Shown here piece by piece: positions 28,727 through 37,359 of a stretch of 64,000 nt of DNA. The stretch lies in contig NZ_JAJKFQ010000005.1 of assembly GCF_020966635.1 (NCBI RefSeq), forward strand, positions 1,018,481-1,082,480. The letters are read 5' to 3'. A program made the position numbers and the translations under genes. Numbering within the stretch: position 1 is the first letter of the stretch; every line of letters starts with the position of its first letter. Source of the stretch: Stieleria sp. JC731. Lineage in GTDB: Bacteria > Planctomycetota > Planctomycetia > Pirellulales > Pirellulaceae. The notes under the pieces are model-generated. The model worked only from the letters and a program-made list of their open reading frames with translations, had not been told where the DNA came from and made no database searches.

Positions 28727-30748
28727 ATGGAAAATCGTCGCGAAGAACCGGAAGCAAAAAGCGATCCACCACGTCGAAACAGCGGTTTGTTGATCGCGTT
28801 GGTGATCTTGGCGGCTTTCGCGATCCTGTTTTGGAGAACCGAGGACAACGGGTCTCGGGTTAAATACAGCTTCTTTCGGAACGAACTGCTAACCAAGCGT
28901 AACGTCGAGTCCGTCAGCATCGGCGCTGGGCGCGTCTACGGTACGTTTAAAACCGAACCGACCGCACCGCCCGTGATCAAAGACGGTCGCGAAGTCTACG
29001 AAAAGGATGACGACGGCAACCCGGTTAAGCTGCAAAAGAAGTTCTTTGTCAATCGGTCGCTCGATTCCGAATCGGCTGCCCGTCTCGAAGAAGACTTGGC
29101 GAAGGCAAATGTTCCATTCGAATATCGTGATCGCGACAACTCGCGAGAGATGTTCCAGCTGCTGATCTTCGTCGGATTGCCCATCTTACTGCTGCTGTTT
29201 GTCTTCATGATGATCCGTCGAACACGGAACGACATCATGGGCGGTGGCTTTCTGTCGGGGTTCGGCAAAAGTCCGGCGAAACGATTTGAAGCCAACGAAA
29301 GGACCGTTACGTTCAGCGATGTCGCCGGATTGGAAGGCGTGAAGGCTGACCTGCAAGAGATCGTCGACTATCTAAAAACGCCCGATAAGTTCCAAAAGCT
29401 GGGTGGGCGAGTTCCCAAAGGCGTCTTGCTGAACGGACCTCCCGGAACCGGTAAGACTCTGTTGGCTCGTGCTGTGGCTGGTGAAGCCGAAGTGCCGTTT
29501 TATTCGGTCAACGGTAGCGAGTTCATTCAGATGTTCGTCGGCGTCGGTGCCAGCCGTGTTCGTGACTTGTTCCAAACGGCAAAGCAAAACAGTCCAGGCA
29601 TTATTTTCATCGACGAAATCGACGCGGTCGGGCGCCAGCGTGGTGCCGGGCTTGGCGGTGGCCATGATGAGCGTGAGCAAACGTTGAATCAGATTCTCGG
29701 CGAAATGGATGGGTTCACGCCTAGCCAAGCTGTCATTGTGATTGCCGCGACCAACCGGCCTGACGTTTTGGACCCCGCACTTTTGCGTCCAGGGCGATTT
29801 GACCGTCACATCACCGTGAACCGTCCGACCATGAAGGGCCGTGAAGAGATTTTCAAAGTTCACGTCCGTGACGTCCCGCTTGCCGACGATGTCAAACTGG
29901 ATCGTCTGGCTGCCGGCACGATTGGTCTGACCGGTGCCGATATTCAGAACATGGTCAACGAAGCAGCTCTGTGGGCCGCTCGTAATGACAAGAAAGAAGT
30001 CGATATGGATGACTTCGACTACGCCCGTGACAAAATCCTGATGGGAGCCAAACGCGAAGAAGTTTTGCGTGGCATCGAAAAGGAAAAAACGGCGTACCAC
30101 GAGGCCGGGCATACACTGACCGCGTGGCACCTCGACGGCGCTCACACTGTTCACAAAGTCACCATCGTTCCGCGTGGTCGAGCACTCGGGGTGACGCAGT
30201 ATGTGCCAAACGAAGACCGACTAAACGTCAGCAAGAAAGAACTTGAGCACCAGCTGATCGTTCTTTTGGGAGGCCGCGCGGCCGAAAAGATCATCTACGA
30301 CGAACCAACTGTCGGTGCAGAAAACGACATCGAACGCGCCACCGGCATCGCTCGGCGAATGGTGACCACGTGGGGGATGAGTCCTAAGCTTGGTCCCGTT
30401 TGCTACAAAACGAGCGACGAAGATCCGTTCTTGGGCCGCGAAATGCACCAGCAGCGGCAGTTCAGCGAGCATACGCAGGAACTGATCGACGAAGAGGTGT
30501 CGCGAATTTTGTTGGAGGCCGATCAGCGTGCCGAGCAACTGCTTCGCGAGCATCGTTCCGATTTGGACAAAATTGCGCAAGAGTTGGTCGAGCAAGAGGA
30601 GCTGGACGAAGAGCAGATCACAACTTTGATCGGCGAATCGATCCAGCGGAAAATGAAGTCGCAAGACTGCGAACCCGAAGGTGTGGTTTCATCGCCCGAA
30701 GTCAATGACGCGGGAATTTCCAACCCGGTGATCAACCGCGACGAATGA
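28727..30748 (+). CDS. ftsH: ATP-dependent zinc metalloprotease FtsH
   Basis: The 673-residue protein has two membrane spans (about 20-36 and 144-163) around a periplasmic domain, then an AAA+ module with Walker A GPPGTGKT (237-244), Walker [16 protein letters not shown] and the second-region-of-homology [11 protein letters not shown], and a protease domain with zinc motif HEAGH (458-462). It degrades misfolded membrane and regulatory proteins. The C-terminus is acidic and longer than the core needs. The stop overlaps the next gene by 4 bp (ATGA), suggesting coupled translation. Confidence 0.97.
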   Translation: MENRREEPEAKSDPPRRNSGLLIALVILAAFAILFWRTEDNGSRVKYSFFRNELLTKRNVESVSIGAGRVYGTFKTEPTAPPVIKDGREVYEKDDDGNPVKLQKKFFVNRSLDSESAARLEEDLAKANVPFEYRDRDNSREMFQLLIFVGLPILLLLFVFMMIRRTRNDIMGGGFLSGFGKSPAKRFEANERTVTFSDVAGLEGVKADLQEIVDYLKTPDKFQKLGGRVPKGVLLNGPPGTGKTLLARAVAGEAEVPFYSVNGSEFIQMFVGVGASRVRDLFQTAKQNSPGIIFIDEIDAVGRQRGAGLGGGHDEREQTLNQILGEMDGFTPSQAVIVIAATNRPDVLDPALLRPGRFDRHITVNRPTMKGREEIFKVHVRDVPLADDVKLDRLAAGTIGLTGADIQNMVNEAALWAARNDKKEVDMDDFDYARDKILMGAKREEVLRGIEKEKTAYHEAGHTLTAWHLDGAHTVHKVTIVPRGRALGVTQYVPNEDRLNVSKKELEHQLIVLLGGRAAEKIIYDEPTVGAENDIERATGIARRMVTTWGMSPKLGPVCYKTSDEDPFLGREMHQQRQFSEHTQELIDEEVSRILLEADQRAEQLLREHRSDLDKIAQELVEQEELDEEQITTLIGESIQRKMKSQDCEPEGVVSSPEVNDAGISNPVINRDE

Positions 30749-31134
30749 GTGACACCCAGCCGGTAAAGTCCGATGTCGCTTCGGCTGCTAAGAAAGCGGT
30801 CAAGCTTGGGTTTGGACGATCGACACACGTTTTGGTGATCTGCATGGATCGCAAAACCGGGAAATGTTGCAAGGGCGATGCGATGAATGAGGCGTGGAAG
30901 CACCTCAAGTCGCGTTGCAAAGAATTGCGGAAGAAAGGGCAGTCACCGGTTTTGCGCATCAAGTCAGCTTGCCTGGATATCTGCAAGGCTGGGCCGATCA
31001 TCGGCGTGTTGCCCGATGATGTCTGGTACGGCTTCTGTACTCCGAAAGTGATTGATCGCATCTTTGACGAGCATCTTGCTCAGGGGCAGGTGGTCAAAGA
31101 GTTTGTTATCGCTTCGAAGGCGGTTTCAAATTAG
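30745..31134 (+). CDS. Thioredoxin-like [2Fe-2S] ferredoxin
   Basis: The 129-residue protein has the pattern of thioredoxin-fold [2Fe-2S] proteins: a first cysteine group CMDRKTGKCCKGD and a second SACLDICKAGPIIGVLPDDV followed by WYGF, with ligands spaced as in the family. It probably transfers electrons in the cytoplasm. Its ATG overlaps the ftsH stop, so it is translated from the same message, an unusual partner for a membrane protease. The first 25 residues are a basic, low-conservation leader without signal-peptide character. Confidence 0.87.
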   Translation: MSDTQPVKSDVASAAKKAVKLGFGRSTHVLVICMDRKTGKCCKGDAMNEAWKHLKSRCKELRKKGQSPVLRIKSACLDICKAGPIIGVLPDDVWYGFCTPKVIDRIFDEHLAQGQVVKEFVIASKAVSN

Positions 31135-31252
31135 GCAGTTTGGCATCAACGCGGGGCATCAATCATTGGTGCCTAGGCTCGCAAGGCCGATGGCAGCGAA
31201 GCGATTGCTTTCGATGCTTTGACACATTCACGAGTCGTTTGCGCATCAAAAA

Positions 31253-31280
31253 CCGCCGTGCAGTCAGGGCTGCACGACGG
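31253..31280 (-). terminator. Intrinsic terminator downstream of rimI
   Basis: CCGCCGTGCAG (31253-31263) pairs with CTGCACGACGG (31270-31280) with one mismatch and a 6-nt loop. Read on the minus strand the stem is followed directly by TTTTT, the form of a Rho-independent terminator for rimI, whose stop lies at 31314. It may also limit read-through from the ferredoxin gene. Confidence 0.8.
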
Positions 31281-31313
31281 AGTGTTTGGTGTCCGGATTG
31301 GTTGCTAGCTCGA

Positions 31314-31835
31314 TTAGCCAGCCATTCGGGAAATGCGGTTGCCCGGTTGCGCGATTTCGTTCGCGTTGGGCTGATAGCGATATTGCATAAGGTAGGCGTC
31401 TTCGACGGTGTCGTCGTAAAAATCACGTAGGACACTGATCGCTCGGAATCCGAGGGACTTGAAGAACAGTTGTGCTTCAAGATTGGTTTCGCGTACTTCG
31501 AGCATGATTCGGTTACGTCGCTCGTGAGAGAGCTTTCCGAATAGCTTGCTGCACATTGCGTTTCCGACACCATCACGTCGGTGGTCGGGGTGAACCGCAA
31601 AGTTCAGGATGTGCAGCCGGTTCTTGTGCAATTCGTAGATCATGAATCCTACGATTTCATCATCCTTTTCGGCGACCATGCCAATGCAGTTTCGTTGGCG
31701 AAGGCAGCGAATAAAGTCATCTTCGTTCCAAGCGAATTCGAAGCATGCTTTTTCAATACCGAGGACTGATGGCATATCGCGGCGAATCATCCAACGAATA
31801 TGTACACAGACCGGGGTTTCTTTGGCTTGTTTCAC
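31314..31835 (-). CDS. rimI: Ribosomal-protein-alanine N-acetyltransferase (GNAT)
   Basis: The 173-residue GNAT protein has the acetyl-CoA loop FAVHPDHRRDGVGNAMC (Q/RxxGxG/A type), ACFEFAWNEDDF near the N-terminus and RETNLEAQLFFKSLGFRAI at the C-terminal end. These match RimI, which acetylates the N-terminus of ribosomal protein S18. The last 20 residues are an extension. GNAT enzymes are hard to tell apart, but the E(A)CF...W pattern and the REtN..A..fYkklGF-like segment favour RimI. A good terminator follows. Confidence 0.85.
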   Translation of the reverse strand: MKQAKETPVCVHIRWMIRRDMPSVLGIEKACFEFAWNEDDFIRCLRQRNCIGMVAEKDDEIVGFMIYELHKNRLHILNFAVHPDHRRDGVGNAMCSKLFGKLSHERRNRIMLEVRETNLEAQLFFKSLGFRAISVLRDFYDDTVEDAYLMQYRYQPNANEIAQPGNRISRMAG

Positions 31836-32189
31836 TTCTGGTCTCCTTTCCAGCGAGACGATTACCCCGGCCAGCGCTCCGAAATGCGCGGGGAATCGAA
31901 TTTAATCCGTCAACCAAACCAGCAAATCGTCCCGTTCATCGTGCCGTTTGCCGTTCTCACGGGAAAATAGCAGACGGTCCAGAGTGAACCAATACGGATT
32001 AGGCTTACTTTCCTGGCTGACCGAGATCAGTCGTCGTCGGTGGAATTCTGTCACGTCGTTTCGTACGGTGGTCAGGTGTAATCGACCGACTGGTCCGTAC
32101 GAGCGTCGCTCATGTGGGGCGGTGTTATTCAACTGGCATGTCGATTTGCCGCCAAGTGAAAAATGAGTTGAAAACAGGAAAAGATTTCG
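31836..32189. other. 354-bp spacer between the LarA-like gene and rimI
   Basis: A minus-strand frame at 31902-32132 could encode 76 residues starting with TTG, but it has no recognisable motif and no ribosome binding site, so I do not annotate it as a gene. The rest is presumably the rimI promoter and the 3' end of the upstream transcript. Confidence 0.5.
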
Positions 32190-33458
32190 TCAACTCAACG
32201 CAGCTTGCCAAAGCCCTAAAGCCGGGTTCTGGATGAAGTAGTAATCGCTGCCGTCGACATCTTTGTGCCATCCATCGGTCAGTTTCGAAGGGTTGTAGCG
32301 GGCCATCAATTCGTTGATGTCGCCAGGGGTATATCCGACGGAACTGATTTCATCGGCGGTCAGTTTTCCTGCCGCGTAAACGACTTCAAAACGGTTTTCC
32401 GAGGAACCGTGAACCAAGTGGGCTGCGGCGGATGGGTTGGCCGCGAGATCTTCGTTCGTTTCGACCAGACCGACGATTTCGCTTTTGGTCAGGTAACCAT
32501 AACGACGGATCAGTCGGTCAATTTCGTGGTCCTCGCCAAATTCTTCGACCGCTGGGCCAAGTATGGTCAGCCGACCGCCGTCTGCGATCGCTAGCCTTGT
32601 CCGGTAGATCGCCTTGTTACCCAGCCAGGTGCTTTTAAATTCACTCGGATCGAGATAGGCGACAATGTGCTCAGGTGGCTTTTCGAGGTGTGTGATGTTG
32701 ACCTGATGCGATAACTCGGCAGCTTTGAAGAAAGTTTCGTGATCGTCGCCAATATAAAGGCCGCGAGTGTGCAGGCTGCCGTCTGGCATTTGCTGGATGA
32801 CCGTCAGTGCGTACAGCAACGGCAGTTCCTTGCAGAACTGGTCCTGAGCGTAGTTAAGGATCTGGCGAAGCGGTGTGTTGGCTCGCCCCAGTGTTTGTTC
32901 GATACCGTAGACGGCACTTAAGTAATGACTTTCGTTGATCCCTTCGGCGCCGCCGGTGCCAACGAAAATGTTCTTGTTGTAGTTCGCCATCCCGATGACT
33001 TCGTGAGGAACGACCTGACCGATCGAAAAGATCAAGTCGTGTCCACCGTCACGCAGCAATTTATTGACCTGAGCTTGCCAGGGTCGGTTGTACAGCCCGT
33101 CGGTTACTTTTGCGACGTACTCAGCAGGGACCGTCCCCAGCGTTACGACATCGTCACGCCAGCGGTGAGGACGAAACAGGTCCAGCGGTACCCCAGGAAA
33201 CATGTGTGACAGCTGTTCCGGCTTCATCGGGCTGTGTGTTCCCAAGGCCGGCATGATGTCCTTGATCGCATCGCCGAGCATCTCGTAGCACAGCGAGGTG
33301 ATCTCACCGGCGCGGCTGAAAAATCGCGTATGGTCGGGCGGCAGCAGCAAAGCTTTCTTGGGGGCACCGATTTTTTCAAACGTTTCGCGCAAGGCTTCGC
33401 GAAGGTCGTCACTGGTCAACGAGGTCGACGCACTGCCGGTTTCAAAATAAGTCGTCAT
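32190..33458 (-). CDS. LarA-like (lactate racemase N-terminal domain) protein
   Basis: From ATG 33458 (MTTYFETG) the protein has 422 residues. It has the LarA-family PPDHTRFFS and MPALGTHSPM segments and later RPHRWRDDVV and VGTGGAEGINE. In LarA these regions bind a nickel-pincer nucleotide that catalyses racemisation or epimerisation of 2-hydroxyacids and sugar acids. The cofactor-making larB/larC/larE genes are not in this window. The open frame reaches 33560, but the extra 34 residues look non-coding. Substrate unknown. Confidence 0.83.
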   Translation of the reverse strand: MTTYFETGSASTSLTSDDLREALRETFEKIGAPKKALLLPPDHTRFFSRAGEITSLCYEMLGDAIKDIMPALGTHSPMKPEQLSHMFPGVPLDLFRPHRWRDDVVTLGTVPAEYVAKVTDGLYNRPWQAQVNKLLRDGGHDLIFSIGQVVPHEVIGMANYNKNIFVGTGGAEGINESHYLSAVYGIEQTLGRANTPLRQILNYAQDQFCKELPLLYALTVIQQMPDGSLHTRGLYIGDDHETFFKAAELSHQVNITHLEKPPEHIVAYLDPSEFKSTWLGNKAIYRTRLAIADGGRLTILGPAVEEFGEDHEIDRLIRRYGYLTKSEIVGLVETNEDLAANPSAAAHLVHGSSENRFEVVYAAGKLTADEISSVGYTPGDINELMARYNPSKLTDGWHKDVDGSDYYFIQNPALGLWQAALS

Positions 33459-33730
33459 TAGGCGAGGTGGGGAAGGGCTGCGGAAGCGGATAGGGCAATG
33501 GAAAGGATAAGAACACAGCAATGTAGCAGCCAGTAGGGATCCGGTACCGCGAGCCGGCATGGTCCTTTGGCAACTCCGCGTGATTGAGATCTGCCCTGGG
33601 AGTTGGACTCTGGTGATATTGGCCTCTGGGAGTTCGATTGACTTTGTCAGGGCAGGTTTGCTACCCCAGGGGCTGGAATCTTCCTCGGAACCTATGGCAA
33701 TCTCGGATGAAAAGCTCTGTTACAAGCCCG

Positions 33731-34798
33731 ATGCAACGATTAATTGCGGTCCTCGCCGTGATCGGTTTGGTTGTTTCAGCTTCCCAGCGGACGCTCGCCC
33801 AAGAACCGGAAATTCCGTTGTGGCAGATGGGCATTGCAACCTTTCCCGGTAAAGCCCCAGCGACGGAGGGAGCCACGTTGTCCGGTAGTGTTCAGGCACC
33901 GCCAACCGATGTACCGACAACCGCCGTTCCGTCATCCGAAGTCGCGACCGTCAGTGCAAATCTTCCGGTACCGATTCCCGAGTCGATGATGGATTTGCCA
34001 TTGGTCGATCCAGGAAACTTGGTCGCAGATGGGCCGGCCTCGGAGTTGCCGATCGGCAGTGCGATCGAATCAGGGCAGACCGCGGAGGAAATGCCTTTGG
34101 CGGAAGAGTCGATGTCGTGGTACCAGGTTCCCTGGCAATGGGTGACACAAGGTTGGGTCAATCATGCCGAATTTGGGCTCGATGGTAGCAGCGGTAACTC
34201 TAAAACGTTGGCGTTGCAAACGGGTCTGGAAATGAAACGCAAGACGGATCAATACACATTGGCTTTGGATTTCGACTATCGCAAAGCGACCAATCGTGGC
34301 GTCACAACAGAAGACAACGGACGCTACAACTTGGATTATGATCGGATGTTTAAAAGTTCGCGTTGGTCAGCGTTTGGCAAGTTCGGCGCGGAGTGGGATC
34401 AGTTCAAAGCGTTCGATCTGCGTCTGAATATGAACGGCGGTGTGGGCTATTACTTTTTACGGAGTGATTCGGCCACCTTTGCGACTCGGTTTGGTGCCGG
34501 TGCGTCGAAGGAGTTCGGTGCCCCGGATGATGATTGGAAGCCGGAAGCTGTCTTTGGGACCGAGGGTGAGTTTCAAGTCAACAAACGCAACAAGATCAAA
34601 GGCAAGCTTGAATATTTTCCTGCTTGGGAAGATTTCTCCGACTATCGGTTGGTCGCCGATGCGGCATGGGAGATCTTGCTGGATGAGGCTGAGAACTTGT
34701 CATTGAAACTTGCCGTCACCGATCGCTACGACAGCACCCCTCAGGGGGCTCGTCCCAATGACGTCTACTATTCGATGCTGTTGTTGATCAAGTTTTAA
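33731..34798 (+). CDS. DUF481 outer-membrane beta-barrel protein
   Basis: From ATG 33731 the protein has 355 residues with a signal peptide (MQRLIAVLAVIGLVVSASQ, cleavage near TLAQ). A Pro/Ala/Ser/Thr-rich linker follows (about 30-120), then a DUF481 barrel with alternating strands (NHAEFGLDGSSGNSKTLALQ, YTLALDFDYRKATNRG) ending in an aromatic-type C-terminus (SMLLLIKF). DUF481 (YdiY-like) proteins are outer-membrane barrels induced by salt or acid in some bacteria; here the role is unknown. The frame opens at 33638 but the signal peptide fixes the later start. Confidence 0.85.
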   Translation: MQRLIAVLAVIGLVVSASQRTLAQEPEIPLWQMGIATFPGKAPATEGATLSGSVQAPPTDVPTTAVPSSEVATVSANLPVPIPESMMDLPLVDPGNLVADGPASELPIGSAIESGQTAEEMPLAEESMSWYQVPWQWVTQGWVNHAEFGLDGSSGNSKTLALQTGLEMKRKTDQYTLALDFDYRKATNRGVTTEDNGRYNLDYDRMFKSSRWSAFGKFGAEWDQFKAFDLRLNMNGGVGYYFLRSDSATFATRFGAGASKEFGAPDDDWKPEAVFGTEGEFQVNKRNKIKGKLEYFPAWEDFSDYRLVADAAWEILLDEAENLSLKLAVTDRYDSTPQGARPNDVYYSMLLLIKF

Positions 34799-34835
34799 CA
34801 GCGAGCCTTGTTGAAGCTTTGACGATTGAAATAGA

Positions 34836-34875
34836 AAAGGCCAACACCAGTTTCTGAAAACTTGTGTTGGCCTTT
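34836..34875. terminator. Bidirectional terminator between convergent genes
   Basis: AAAGGCCAACAC (34836-34847) is the exact inverse of GTGTTGGCCTTT (34864-34875), with additional imperfect pairing inside the loop (CAGTTTC / GAAAACTTG). A/T tails lie on both sides of the stem, as expected for a terminator serving both the DUF481 gene and the convergent oxidoreductase gene. Confidence 0.82.
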
Positions 34876-34907
34876 CGCGTTAGTTTCTGATCAGCAGCTA
34901 CTCGGGG

Positions 34908-36254
34908 CTAGATCAATTCAGTTTCGCCCGGCACGGCAAAGCTTGGCTCAGGAAGCTCGCTGTCGTAGCTGAGGTTTTCTGGGAACAGGCTGAGCTTGGA
35001 TTCTTCGGTCAAGAATTTCCAGTCGACCTTCTTCCCGGTGTAGGCTGCGATTCGTCCAAGGACCGCGGTCATTGAGCTGTCGGCGGTTTCTTTTAGTTCG
35101 ACGATTGGCTCGCCGGCTCGGATCGAATCGACAAGGTCTTTGTGTTCTTGGCGATAGGCATCTTGGATGTTGCCTTTCATCGACCAGATTTCATTGCCGT
35201 CTTTGTCATAGATCATCGCCCCGCCGTTGCTGCCGAGGATCGTAGCGGTACCGTTGGATCCGAAGATGCGGTTACCGACTTCGGACTGTGTTCCGCGGAT
35301 TTGGCGACACATGAACGAGACTTGTCGGTCGCCTGAGTAGGTGTAGTCGACGGACATGTTGTCCCACATCTCGCTGTCGTCGGGGCGAGTGAATCGTCCG
35401 CCACCGGCGTAGGCCGATTCCGGTGGTCCACCCATGACCCAGTTCATCACGTCGACGTTGTGAACGGCTTGCTCGGCAATCTGATCGCCAGACAACCAAA
35501 TAAAGTGCATCCAGTTGTAGATCTGATACTGGGCATCAGTCATGCCTTCCTTGCGTGGGCGATACCAGATGCCGGTGCTGCAATAGCGGGCGGTCATGTT
35601 GATAACGTCGCCGATCGCACCTTCATGGATTCGTTGGATCGCTTCGACGTAATTGGTTTGACGTCGATACTGAGTCCCGGTGACGATTGCGGTTCCTGAT
35701 TCCTTGGCCAAGTTATGGGCTACCAAGCAAGTTCGGTAACCTTCTGGGTCAACACAAGATGGCTTTTCCGCGAAAACGTGTTTGCCTGCTTGGACTGCCT
35801 CAAGGACGTAGTAGGGGCGAAAGCCAGGAGGTGTTGTCATCAACACCAAGTCGATTCCGGGATCATCAAGGATGCGTTTATAGGCATCTAGCCCGACGTA
35901 GTTCTTGCTGGAACTGACATCGACTTTTTCACCAAAGGTTTTAGCAAGACGCGGCAAGATGCCTTCGTGCTTTGCCGGATCGATATCCGCAGTGGCGACA
36001 AGTTTGATGTTGTCGTTGATCGTCATCGTGTCGTTGAGCGCACCGCTACCACGACCACCAAGCCCAACGATCCCAATTCGCAACATTTCTGTGTTTGCCG
36101 CGGCTGGTTCTGCTGAGTGGACCGCCGGGGCATGAAGTGCAGTGGCGCCGATACCGGAGGCGACAGCCGAACCTTTTACCAAGAATTCGCGTCGAGTAGG
36201 CGAGTTGTTGGTGTCAGGCGTCGGTTTGTTTGACGGTTCAAAGCGATCTTGCAT
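34908..36254 (-). CDS. Tat-exported Gfo/Idh/MocA family oxidoreductase
   Basis: The 448-residue protein begins with a twin-arginine signal (PTRREFLVKGSAVASGIG), followed by the NAD(P)-binding motif RIGIVGLGGRGSGAL and the AEKPSCVDPEGY segment that is the EKP signature of the family. A C-terminal dehydrogenase domain follows. Such enzymes oxidise sugars or inositols; export with a bound cofactor by Tat is typical in Planctomycetota. The substrate is unknown. It is convergent with the DUF481 gene across a terminator. Confidence 0.92.
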   Translation of the reverse strand: MQDRFEPSNKPTPDTNNSPTRREFLVKGSAVASGIGATALHAPAVHSAEPAAANTEMLRIGIVGLGGRGSGALNDTMTINDNIKLVATADIDPAKHEGILPRLAKTFGEKVDVSSSKNYVGLDAYKRILDDPGIDLVLMTTPPGFRPYYVLEAVQAGKHVFAEKPSCVDPEGYRTCLVAHNLAKESGTAIVTGTQYRRQTNYVEAIQRIHEGAIGDVINMTARYCSTGIWYRPRKEGMTDAQYQIYNWMHFIWLSGDQIAEQAVHNVDVMNWVMGGPPESAYAGGGRFTRPDDSEMWDNMSVDYTYSGDRQVSFMCRQIRGTQSEVGNRIFGSNGTATILGSNGGAMIYDKDGNEIWSMKGNIQDAYRQEHKDLVDSIRAGEPIVELKETADSSMTAVLGRIAAYTGKKVDWKFLTEESKLSLFPENLSYDSELPEPSFAVPGETELI

Positions 36255-36824
36255 TGCGAGAGATTCCTAGGCAGTGAAATTGGCGGGAATTGGTGTGGTT
36301 AATACAGGCTCACACCAGATCGTAAATGGAGGGAGGAACTCGCATTCTACTCCGCTGCGCCAGTAGCGTGTACGACAACTTGGGCCGTCAGAACCCAACA
36401 ATCGGTTCTTTGTCAGTGAGCGGTAATCACACCCCGTGGGCAGCTATTGCGCTCGCGAAATCATCAGCTGATCCGGTGATGCTATTGGCGAATGATCCCA
36501 CAGAGTGGTGTGGATTGGGCAAAGGTTGCGCTGCTGCGAAGCGACATTGGCCATGGTCATCAGCCAGCGAGCGACCTGGTCGAATCGATCACCTTTCGTG
36601 TGTGTGGTAGCAGATCCACCGATCCAGTGGGGGAAACGCCTCAATTGGCCTGTCGGAAAACTCTGGCGAAACTACATTGGTGCGTTCGCAAATCGGCCGT
36701 ATGAAAAATGACGCGAGTCCGCCGCTGCCAGTCGAGTGAAGAAGTCGAGGTGTAGGTCAGTCCAGCTGTGCGAGCCGTCGTTTCCCCTTAATGACACCGG
36801 CCATAAAACTGATAAACTTTTGAA
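36255..36824. other. 570-bp spacer upstream of rsfS
   Basis: No gene is strongly supported. A 66-codon minus-strand frame at 36444-36644 (contains NVASQQRNLCPIHTTLWDHS) is discussed as a finding because its composition is unlike random sequence, but it has no domain I can name. The region otherwise separates divergent genes and should carry both promoters. Confidence 0.5.
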
Positions 36825-37268
36825 ATGACAGAACAACAACCAACCAAATCAACCAATCCGATGGTCGCCCCTTCGCGAGCCATCCGTCCTCGCGGTATCG
36901 AATACAGCCGCAAACTTGCTGCTGCCGCAGCCACTGTCGCGCTCGATAACAAGGCGCAGGACGTTACTGTGATCGATGTCTGTGGCCAATCTGCCGAGTT
37001 TGACTTGTTTGTCATCGCGACCGGCCAGAGTCGTCGTCAATTGCACGCGATCAGCGAACAAATCGATGATGCCCTGGAAAAGGGGCTCGGTGATAAACGC
37101 TATGGGATCGAAGGCTATGACGAGAGCCATTGGATCGTTCTGGACTATGGCAGTGTTGTCATTCACCTATTCGACGAAGAGACTCGCGAGTTCTACGACT
37201 TGGAATCCCTGTGGGCGGACGGAACGCCGATCCCACTAGCAGACCTTGGCGTCAAAGCTGATCAGTAG
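36825..37268 (+). CDS. rsfS: Ribosomal silencing factor RsfS
   Basis: The 147-residue protein matches RsfS/Iojap: KAQDVTVIDVCGQSAEFDLFVIATG, then the central GIEGYDESHWIVLDYGSVVIHLF and the EETREFYDLESLW segment. It binds ribosomal protein L14 and prevents joining of subunits when nutrients are scarce. The first 30 residues are a variable leader; an internal ATG at 36861 is possible. It sits 91 bp upstream of argS in the same direction. Confidence 0.95.
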   Translation: MTEQQPTKSTNPMVAPSRAIRPRGIEYSRKLAAAAATVALDNKAQDVTVIDVCGQSAEFDLFVIATGQSRRQLHAISEQIDDALEKGLGDKRYGIEGYDESHWIVLDYGSVVIHLFDEETREFYDLESLWADGTPIPLADLGVKADQ

Positions 37269-37359
37269 GTCAGTGCCCTAGCGCCCCGATCACTCGAGCG
37301 TCGATCAACCCTTTTATCGCGACCGGGATCTGGGTCGCTAATGGTTTTCTGGACTAACG

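Noticed and set aside
31902..32132. A 76-codon minus-strand frame between the LarA-like gene and rimI
   Set aside because: It starts only with TTG, has no ribosome binding site and no motif, and its composition is not clearly coding.
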